This document shows positions 56,331 through 64,000 of a DNA stretch of 64,000 bases, piece after piece. The position numbers and the translations under genes were made by a program. The notes beneath the pieces were generated by a model. The model did not search any database. It had not been told where the DNA came from and worked only from the letters and a program-made list of their open reading frames with translations. Position 1 is the stretch's first letter. Each line of letters begins with the position of its first letter. This DNA comes from Pectinophora gossypiella (Eukaryota > Arthropoda > Insecta > Lepidoptera > Gelechiidae). The DNA lies in assembly GCF_024362695.1 (NCBI RefSeq), contig NC_065420.1:4310501-4374500 (forward strand), written 5' to 3'.

Positions 56331-56490
56331 ATATACGAATATACGTCCCACTGCTGGGCACAGGCCTCCCCACAATCAACCGGAGGGGATATATTGGTCC
56401 AACAGAAAGCTCGGTGAGGTGTGAGTACTTAGTTCATCTTGTGATGGAAGTACCTGTAACTACCTTGGGGTAGTCCCAATTGGTTGGGAC

Positions 56491-56520
56491 CGGGTTACCT
56501 ATATATATATAGGTAACCCG
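56491..56520. repeat. 30-bp perfect palindrome
   Basis: CGGGTTACCTATATA joined to its own complement, centred on an AT run. Probably a repeat end; short hairpin only. Confidence 0.6.
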
Positions 56521-56939
56521 TATCGCCATTTAATACGGTACAAAAAGAATTACTTTATTCTTTTTTTCCCGACGCGGCGACGTTGCGGCTGCGTTGCGTT
56601 TGTTTTCGAAATGTCAAATTCAAATTCATTGTCCTCTTTGGGATTCGAATCCGGAACCTCTAGATCGACAGTCGATCATTTTATCCGATTCAATGAGAGA
56701 TAATGAGAGACAAGATGTCGTTCCGTTAACTTGAAAATAATTAATATTATCATTTGTATCGTGTTCATTGAGCTGTTCAGCCTCTTTTACAAACGAATAA
56801 ACAGTTATTTTAGGTATTCATAAAAAGGGATTGTTATCTTTGCTTATACACCCGTATCTTAATTGGGATCGGAAAAAAAACCATGGCCGTTATAAATTTT
56901 ATTCTTGTCTGTTTATATGGGGAAGCAAAATACTGTGGA

Positions 56940-57254
56940 GGCTGATATGATATCCGCTCACGAAAATGCCGGTGGATTGGTTTTTGACGAGCTCAGACTT
57001 TGGTATGCGCAAGAGAGCAGGCTCCGTTGGTTTTGGCACGTAAAAAGAAAACCTCCAGATTATGTGGGAATGTTACAGCCAATCTAAACATACCAGGGCT
57101 TAGACCAAGAGGACGACAAAAAACAAGATGGGCGGATGTGATCAAAAAGGACCTGTGCATGTGCAATGTCTCCAAGAACGACACGTCTGATAGAGCGAAG
57201 TGGAAGAGAAGTACTTACGAAGAAGGCATAGATCCCACCATCAGATGGGAATAA
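56940..57254 (+). pseudogene. Non-LTR retrotransposon ORF2 C-terminus, frameshifted
   Basis: One frame gives ELRLWYAQESRLRWFWHVKR and KPPDYVGM. From about 57070 another frame gives NVTANLNIPGLRPRGRQKTR, WADVIKKDLCMCNVSKNDTS and DRAKWKRSTYEEG, stopping at 57252-57254. The AAATGCCAAGGAGAGAGAGA 3' end follows. Same family as 40721-40873 and a longer piece of it; the frame change marks it as dead. Confidence 0.7.
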
Positions 57255-57429
57255 TAAATGCCAAGGAGAGAGAGACTTTGGTATGCGCGTGGAAAACGCA
57301 AAAGGGGGCTTCCAGCGAGACCTAGCGTCTTTAGTTTGACCGGGAATTAAAATCTCTCGTCATGTCATGAGAGCAAGCTACAGACGCTGTAAAAGATCGT
57401 GAGGAGTGGAAATTTATTATTCGAGCCTT

Positions 57430-57640
57430 ACAACCCAACAGGGGAAAAGTGAAAGGAAAGAAACAGTGGAAGTGAAGTCTAGTGCAGTTAAGTGAAGTGT
57501 TTCGTGTAGTGTTCAAGTGACGCGTAAAGTGCGAAATAAGTGAAGTGACGGTGACGTAAATTCGTTTTCTCTTGGACTTAGTGAGTTTCCTTCTAATCCC
57601 GAAACCCTAACATTTGGTGTCAGAAGTAGGATTGGGATTA
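57430..57640 (+). mobile_element. Possible LTR end and primer-binding region of an old LTR retrotransposon
   Basis: GTGAAGTGTTTCGTGTAGTG-type repetitive sequence leads to CCCTAACATTTGGTGTCAGA and AGTAGGATTGGG, the usual look of an LTR end followed by TGGTGTCAGAAG. No matching second LTR or gag-pol of this element is visible, so only a remnant can be proposed. Confidence 0.4.
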
Positions 57641-57825
57641 AACGACGACGAGGGAATGGATAGGGAGGGTTGACTTTAACATTGTTAAGTTACACCTTTG
57701 TGGCACATTGAGCATTGCTTTAACATTTAGGCAATTTTCACAGGACACCGCGCACTGACAGGGTTAGCGGTGAAGTGGTTCTAAAGTAGCGTGTTCGTGA
57801 GTAGCACACCTCACTCATCGTATCC

Positions 57826-58130
57826 CTAGCATTATCCCGTTTTTCACACGGTCCGTTTACCTAATCTGATGATTTTAAAGGTCCTGTTTTTTACTGAAGC
57901 GACTGCCTGCTGGTCTTCCCGCAAAGGGACAACCAGCCCAATACAGGTTAGGCCACATACCTCCGAAATGCATTTCTCGAGAATGTAGGTTTCCTTACGA
58001 TGTTTTCGTTCACCGCTGAGCACGTGATAATAATTTATGATCCAAACATGAATTCGACAATCATTGGTTTAGGCCTGTGCTGAGTTCGAACCTGCGACCT
58101 TAAATTGAGAGGCAAGCACACCTCGGACAC
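57826..58130 (-). repeat. SINE-G copy
   Basis: CCCTAGCATTATCCCGTTTT, CAACCAGCCCAATACAGGTT, TTCGTTCACCGCTGAGCACG and CTGAGTTCGAACCTGCGACC; it breaks off within the tRNA-like head next to the repeat that received the gypsy element. Confidence 0.7.
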
Positions 58131-58159
58131 TCTATACAAAAATTCTCTCGTGTGCCGTC

Positions 58160-58289
58160 TGTAGTGAGATAAGTTATACCTACTATGTATAAGGTACAAA
58201 CTGTAATCTTTTATAATAAGAAATATATGATCAGTCTAAAACTAGCATTCACTGGTTTCACTCATCTCCTCGATCAGTCCGATAGTACA
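58160..58289 (+). mobile_element. Ty3/gypsy element, 5' LTR (130 bp)
   Basis: Starts TGTAGTGAGATAAG and ends CCGATAGTACA (TG..CA). Identical over all 130 bases to 60505-60634. CGTC precedes it (58156-58159) and follows the 3' LTR (60635-60638), a 4-bp target duplication. Confidence 0.93.
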
Positions 58290-58307
58290 TGGCGACCCTG
58301 CCTTTGG
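58290..58307 (+). mobile_element. Primer-binding site of the gypsy element
   Basis: TGGCGACCCTGCCTTTGG directly follows the 5' LTR. The TGGCGACC start suits priming by a tRNA whose 3' end is complementary, as with the tRNA-Arg used by 412-type elements; the exact tRNA is inferred. Confidence 0.65.
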
Positions 58308-58399
58308 AGATACGCCTCGCGCGAATCCCGAATATGAAACCGGCGGCGGCGTGTTCCCTATTTGGTGTGGATGTTTTATAGATTAAATCATCTAGACTT

Positions 58400-60381
58400 C
58401 AATTGATTTAAACAATGTATCGAATGCAATTCAAAGATTACGACAGGTTAATTTAAAATTAAATCCTTTAAAATGTGATTTTCTAAAAAAACAAATATTA
58501 TATTTAGGTCACATCATATCTGAGGAAGGTATATTACCCGATCCCGAAAAAATTTAAATAGTAAAAAATTACCCATGTCCAAAAAATACAGATGAAGTAA
58601 AAAGATTTGTAGCTTTTACCAATTATTACAGAAAATTCATTCCAAAATTAGCAGAAATCGCACATCCATTAAATACACTCTGTAGGAAAAATGTAAATTA
58701 TAATTGGAACGAAAGTTGCCAAAATTCATTTGAAAGGCTTAAAGCGTGCATAGTACAACCCCCAATATTAGATTACCCTGATTTTTCTGAAATCAATAAA
58801 TTCATACTTCAAACTGACGCATCTAATTATGCTATCGGCGCAATATTGACAAATAATAATAATAAACCCGTAGCATTCGCTAGTAGGACATTAAATAAAA
58901 CTGAATGTAATTATCCAGTAATAGAGAAGGAACTATTAGCTATTGTATGGGCGGTTAAACATTTTCATGTATATTTGTATGGGAGAAGTTTTACAATTAA
59001 AACCGATCATAAACCTTTGGTTTATCTGTTTAACATGAGAGACCCTTCTAGCCGTCTTATGAAATTTAGACTTGCGTTAGAAGAATATAATTTTGAAGTC
59101 GAGTACGTGCAAGGATCGAACAATGCAGCTGCAGATGCCTTGTCTCGAATCCGCATGACATCAGATGAATTAAAGGAAATGCACGAGAGTGTAGTATGTG
59201 TGACAACGCGAGCACAAGCTACAAAATTAAACATGAAAGATTATTCGTCGGATGATATGGTGCAAACTGACTTGAGGCCTGATCAACCAAAAGTCGTAAG
59301 TACACATATCAAATCACCGGAATCAATTGAATTAACATTCATTGAACAAAAACGATATAAGTTGTTACAAAAACAAGGTTTCATTAGTAAAGAAACTAAA
59401 TCATTATGTTATGTACCAAAGAACAAAATAATGTACATAAAATATTTCGACTCTGAATCGCAAGTGACGCGATGCGAATTTATGACAGAGCTGAACAAAA
59501 TATGTAAAAGCGAAAACATAAACGAAATATATATAATAAAAAATAATGAGAATAAACTCTTTATAAATAAATTGACAAATGAGATAAAAAACTTAAAGAA
59601 TGAATTCAAACCAAGAGTCAATATTTTGAATAATATTGAAAGAGTAGAAAATAAAGATGACAGACGTGTCATATTGAATGACTTCCATCTCTTACCTAGT
59701 AGTGGCCATGCTGGTATGAGAAGGATGTCAAATAACATTAAAAAATATTATTATTGGCCAGGGTTAGACGATGATGTGGAAAAATTCGTTCAACGATGTG
59801 AAAAATGCCAAAAGCAAAAATATTCAAAACCTATAAAGGAACCTATGGTTATTACTACGACGGCCAATACAGCATTCGAAAAAATATATTTAGACCTTGT
59901 AGGACCTTTAGATACTGACGAAAACAATTATTCATACATACTCACAATACAGTGTGAACTAACAAAGTACATTGAAGCCTATCTTTTAATATCTAAAAAG
60001 GCAGAAGAAGTAGCAAAAACATTAGTTAATAACTTTATTCTCAGATATGGCGTGCCATCGGAGATAGCTACTGACAGGGGAAAGGAGTTTACATCAACAA
60101 TTTTCCAAGAGGTATGTAAATTACTAAAAATTAAACAACTTAACTCAGCTGCATACCATCACCAGTCCATAGGCGCACTAGAGGTAACCCATAAACATTT
60201 AAAGTCATTCCTTCGAATCCAAACAGATAACCATTCCGAAACTTGGAGCACTTGGCTACCCTTTTGGTGTTTTGCCTATAATACGACCGTTCATTCTGAA
60301 ATGAAATTTACTCCTTTCGAGTTAGTTTTTGGGAAATCTGTAATTAAAGCTAAACTTAATTTTATAGACAGGTACATTTAG
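58400..60381 (+). pseudogene. Ty3/gypsy pol remnant: end of reverse transcriptase, RNase H, integrase
   Basis: A single frame runs from about 58400 to the stop at 60379, broken once by a TAA at 58555-58557. In order: the last part of the reverse transcriptase (LKCDFLKKQILYLGHIISEE), its connection (FVAFTNYYRKFIPKLAEIAH), RNase H (QTDASNYAIGAIL, YPVIEKELLAIVWAVKHFH, TDHKPLVYLF), the integrase zinc finger (HAGMRRMSNNIKKYYYWPG, CEKCQKQK), and the integrase core with its acidic residues (DLVGPL, ATDRGKEF, GALEVTHKHL). gag, protease and most of the reverse transcriptase are deleted just after the primer site, and the integrase C-terminus is short. The copy is non-autonomous. It lies in sense orientation in the host intron. 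Confidence 0.92.
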
Positions 60382-60488
60382 ACTAATTTAGATTAGTATG
60401 TAGTAGAAAAAAAAATAAAAACCTATGTAACCGCATTATATTATAATATTGTTAAAAAAAAATCTATTATTATTATTATTATTTTTTT

Positions 60489-60504
60489 AAAAAAGGATGG
60501 AAGA
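60489..60504 (+). mobile_element. Polypurine tract of the gypsy element
   Basis: AAAAAAGGATGGAAGA lies directly before the 3' LTR, in the usual place for plus-strand priming. Confidence 0.7.
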
Positions 60505-60634
60505 TGTAGTGAGATAAGTTATACCTACTATGTATAAGGTACAAACTGTAATCTTTTATAATAAGAAATATATGATCAGTCTAAAACTAGCATTCACTGG
60601 TTTCACTCATCTCCTCGATCAGTCCGATAGTACA
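60505..60634 (+). mobile_element. Ty3/gypsy element, 3' LTR (130 bp)
   Basis: Identical to the 5' LTR. The element as a whole spans 58160-60634 (2475 bp). It interrupts an older repeat whose halves continue at 58120-58159 and from 60639. Confidence 0.93.
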
Positions 60635-62304
60635 CGTCTATCGCGTTAGTGCGAGCGAGACGCAATCCGCGCGCTCTCTCCTTACTCTTTAACGGCGCCC
60701 GATACTAATTAGTCCGAGCCGGTAGTATTATAACATATGCGAGGAATAAGTAATACACCTCAGTTAACACGTTCACTGTTAATGATCCACTGTGTATGAA
60801 CCACACATGAACCAATAAATTTGAAACTCATACGTGCATGTCCCATATATGAGGCACATTTTTTACTGCCATAGTGTCTATGTACAAAAAATCCAATGTG
60901 TTTATCGAAAAATAACATTGCACGTGTGGGGTTGATATTTAATTTTCAGTTACACAATGAACGTGTTAATAATAAATAATTCTTATTCTATGTAGAGCGG
61001 AGTGGTTGGTGGATCCTGTGTAGAGTGTGTGGGTGCTCTGCCTACCCCTTTGGGGATACAGGCGTGAAGATGAGTATTATTAACTTGTTTTCACCGTGTT
61101 CAGTGTACCAAATGAAGGGAGAGACAGTTATCTTAATTACTGAGAAACTAATGTAATTAAGTACTACTTTTAGGAAGCTCTTTTTCGGTACTGGAATAGA
61201 ATAGTGTCCTTGTAGGAAAACCACGTAAGCGTTCTTTTTGAAAAATCACATTCCGATGTATTTTTTTAACAAAACCACGCAATGGACACCCAAATTTCAA
61301 TCCAGGTTAAAATATGTGGTCTCAATTGTACTCAGATTGAAATTAATTTAATGGAATCGAGGTTTTGTTGAAGATAAAAACATCAGAATGTGAGTTTTTA
61401 AAACGTCGGTTCGTGGTTTTCACCATAAGGCGCCGCTATATGGTTGCTGTGGAAACCAAGGCTGAATGTCTTGAACATGAATAAAACTTAGCGAGCCACC
61501 CCACGGTACGATGAAATTCGTAGGACAAAACAAATGACAATTTCAGGCCAAGATTCCGTTTACCTAACTTGAAGATTTGACAGATCCAGTTTTAAAACTA
61601 TTTACATTTTATATTTACAATTTACTATAGGCGACATCCTTCAGACGACTCAAACTCAATTTCATAGCAGTACTTGATAAGAAATTGAATAAAACGGACA
61701 CGAACGTGATACGAGTCTGTAAAGGTGTAGCGAAATTACATTTTAGACAAGGGTTTTATACAATCAACATATCTGAAGGAGGTAGCTCACAGCTAGAAAG
61801 TCAATATCACATTGATCTGGGATATTAGGGTAAATTTGCCATTATACTCGCTCCTTGTTCGAGACGGTTAACAGTGTAGTCTACGTCTTATGCTCCAGCA
61901 TCGTCACTATTTTCAAAGCTCTTGTCTAAAGATTAAAAAAGATTCGTTTTCTGCTTCCTGAACGTACCTGTTAGCTAATGTCATTATATTTAAAGCAAGT
62001 TTCATGGACAACTCCATCACCTGTAGAGACATTAGAGCGGGATATTTTTAAAGGGAGGGAGTCCCGTCTCGAACAAGGAGCTTCGTATAATTGTGATAGA
62101 ACTTCAATTACAGGTAACTTCGTTTAATCTCTTAAGTATGTGGTGGACCACGTATGTTATATGTATGTATGTGCAAAGCGTTTGATAAGAATGCGACGTG
62201 ACGCCCCGCCGCGCCGCCTTCAAATGGAATAGGAAGTAGCAAACAGTACGACCATTTCCAAAAGAACGCCGTATCGCGCTGATTGGAGTCAGTTAATAGG
62301 CTAC

Positions 62305-62570
62305 TTCACAACCTAGTCAAATGAGATACTTTTTACGAAACGTCAAAACGAAAGTTTTCTTCGGAATTTGTATCGAGATACTGTCGTGTGACGTCATCAA
62401 CAAAAGCGGTCAAACGTCGTACTCATTTTTAATTAATTCATAAATAAAATTCGAAAATAAGTCGAAAAGTAAAATGAGATTGATTTTTTGATCATCTTAG
62501 ACTGGCTTCTATTTGTAGATTAGCATTTTATAATTTATTTTTGAGGTTAAATACTCTATTGGCCCAATTT
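62305..62570 (-). mobile_element. MITE-1 copy with TGACGTCA
   Basis: AACCTAGTCAAATGAGATAC, TTTTTACGAAACGTCAAAAC, TGACGTCA at 62389-62396, and TAATTTATTTTTGAGGTTAA at the end. Diverged from the other copies. Confidence 0.5.
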
Positions 62571-62971
62571 GTCCATTTGGTGCACTCCTTCTAACTGTTA
62601 CATTCTAAACTACTATGTCAAGTTCGTAGTTCGTTTTAAAACGTTAAACCTTTTATAAACGATGTCCGATGTGGTCTGTCCATCGGTAAAAGTATACTAG
62701 GGTGTTTAAACTCTCGGAGAGCGGGGGTGGAGGTTCGGGTACGTTGTCTTTAAGTAAAGGTATTGAAGCAATGTATTTTTCGCTCACAACATCACCTTTT
62801 TATATTATTTATTAATATTATGTAATGAACAGGGAAAAATAATCGTGCATCCATTTTGGATGCTAAGAAGGAAGCCACATCGTCTATACTAATACTTTTT
62901 ATGTATTTATAACAATAAAGATCATAGATTTTTATACCTTATTTTTATATACCTAGTGCTTTTGTTGACAG

Positions 62972-63081
62972 TGGTGATCCTGAGTGTTCGTGTGCCGCTG
63001 GTGCGGGAGTTCCTTCTGGCCGCTCACTCGCTCGGCATGACACGCGGCGACTGGGCCTTTCTCGACGTCGAGATATTCCAG
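62972..63081 (+). CDS. Receptor guanylyl cyclase, exon 6 (ligand domain)
   Basis: Acceptor TTTTGTTGACAG. TG completes a Val codon with exon 5; 36 codons follow to CAG|GTAACA in phase 0 (residues 255-291). The sequence VILSVRVPLVREFLLAAHSL and GMTRGDWAFLDVEIFQ is the classical strand-helix-strand of this family: the VVxSVR strand, the helix with LVRxFxLAAHxLGM, and the GDWxFLDVEIFQ strand. Later exons encoding the rest of the receptor are not in the window. GC-rich against an AT-rich surround, as in exon 2. Confidence 0.93.
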
Positions 63082-63289
63082 GTAACATACTTTTATCTCT
63101 GTATCCTGATTTGCACTAAGGATATAATCCGAGCGAGAAAAATGGTTTCGGAGAAACACTTACGCGCGGGGCTTACAAAATAGGCTAGGCGACGACGACT
63201 CTAAGACGATTCTAAGTCATAATAAAAAAATAAGTGATAATAAATTGAATAAAACAGGAATGTGATACGTGCAAAATAGGCTAGAAGGT

Positions 63290-63495
63290 CCAACTAGTCA
63301 AATACTTTCGTCAAAACACGATATGGAATTAGTATGAAAAAGCACATTGTGACGTCATAGATAAACGTGATAAAATGTCAGACTTATTATTACGTTTTAT
63401 TAATAAAGAAATTAAAAAATAAGTAATAAGAAAATGTTTATCGTCAGTTTTAGATCTGACTTTATTTAGTACTTAATCAGTTTTTCATTCACCTG
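63290..63495 (-). mobile_element. MITE-1 copy with TGACGTCA
   Basis: TCCAACTAGTCAAATACTTT, AGTATGAAAAAGCACATTGT, TGACGTCA at 63350-63357, and CTGACTTTATTTAGTACTTA. Confidence 0.65.
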
Positions 63496-63739
63496 TTTGA
63501 AATCTCAACTAGAACCACCTTAGCTAACCAATACGAAGCATTGTATTTTTGTTGGTATTCCAAACTCAAATAGATCTCGTGTGTTTATGACATTAAGTAT
63601 ACAAAGGTTGTATCGTAAAGCGACGATTGCCCGACCGTGTTTTCTTTCCGGATATGTCGGAAATCACCATTTTCAATCACTATTACTCTTCCATCCGGTT
63701 TCCAAACCTGATAAGACACCTAACAACACAGCTAGCTAA

Positions 63740-63935
63740 GTTTTAGCACACCCCGGACACTTCATACAAACAACCTCGTTTTACACTGACACTACACATT
63801 GACATTATCGTATACGCGCTTCTGTGTGTGTGACGTCTGACACCATACGATTCAATTCTAAACTATGTTCGAGGGGGAATGAGGTAAACCTAGCTCAGCT
63901 GCTGGTGGGGAGCGGAGACTTGCCGTTCTGTACGT
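63740..63935 (+). repeat. Unclassified repeat, forward
   Basis: AGCACACCCCGGACACTTCA, GACGTCTGACACCATACGAT, GAGGTAAACCTAGCTCAGCT and GGAGCGGAGACTTGCCGTTC; the reverse copy is at 20960-21110. Confidence 0.55.
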
Positions 63936-64000
63936 AGTATTGTTACTTACTCTATGGTTTTAGATAAGTTGTAAGTGGATTGGTTTGTGTACTTGTTTTA

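Larger units (their letters stand above)
51217..62971 (+). other. Intron 5 of the receptor cyclase gene
   Basis: Donor GTATGA, acceptor CTTTTGTTGACAG. It holds a SINE-A, a perfect hairpin, LINE tails, the ordered 254-bp arrays, an LTR remnant, the gypsy element and a MITE-1. The 60740-62300 stretch has no element I recognise apart from short simple sequence; it is AT-rich and without plausible exons. Confidence 0.75.
63082..64000 (+). other. Intron 6 of the receptor cyclase gene, partial
   Basis: Donor GTAACA; no acceptor before the window ends. Contains a MITE-1 copy and part of a repeat shared with 20960-21110. No further exon is seen. Confidence 0.7.

Noticed and set aside
58846..60381. 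A free-standing 511-codon gene starting at the ATG at 58846
   Set aside because: The frame is open upstream of that Met to the stop at 58555 and carries RNase H text (QTDASNYAIG) before it. It is the middle of a gypsy pol region, not an independent gene.

Overview
The window reads as AT-rich nuclear DNA of an insect, most likely a moth or butterfly. The grounds are one gene with six small, widely spaced exons joined by GT-AG introns, and introns packed with retroposons and foldback elements of lepidopteran style (tRNA-derived SINEs, LINE 3' tails, Penelope-like and Ty3/gypsy pieces). No bacterial or viral genome organisation is present. The species cannot be named from the sequence alone.

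The only host gene I can support lies on the + strand and fills almost the whole window. It encodes the N-terminal part of a membrane receptor guanylyl cyclase (natriuretic-peptide-receptor-like). Six exons are seen: 3037-3257, 8487-8652, 40585-40668, 43682-43844, 51088-51216 and 62972-63081. Splice phases agree at all five junctions and the exons join into 291 codons: a signal peptide followed by most of the N-terminal half of the ligand-binding domain. The rest of the protein (remaining ligand domain, membrane span, kinase-homology and cyclase domains) must lie beyond position 64000. Exon 3 is a short symmetric exon (28 codons, phase 0-0) and could be a cassette exon.

Region by region: 1-3036 is upstream flank made of repeats, ending in a short repetitive stretch before the start codon. 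3258-8486 is intron 1, with foldback MITEs, SINE and LINE tails. 8653-40584 is a 32-kb intron with most of the SINE copies, four Penelope-related pieces (one with a recognisable GIY-YIG endonuclease end), LINE fragments and a 740-bp palindrome that ends 90 bp before exon 3. 40669-43681 holds nested SINE/MITE insertions and a Penelope copy with a 14-bp target duplication. 43845-51087 begins with decayed tandem copies of the end of exon 4, each keeping a good 5' splice site. 51217-62971 contains a perfect 82-bp-arm hairpin, three ordered arrays of a ~254-bp repeat, and a young internally deleted Ty3/gypsy element with identical 130-bp LTRs.

The biology is a cGMP-signalling receptor gene whose long introns accumulate mobile DNA. 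Four points deserve attention: the decoy donor array behind exon 4, the MITE-centred palindrome next to the candidate cassette exon 3, the ordered 254-bp arrays with fixed end units, and a SINE whose head looks like a tRNA fused to a 5S rRNA segment. Family labels such as SINE-A or MITE-1 are mine, used only to link copies inside this window.
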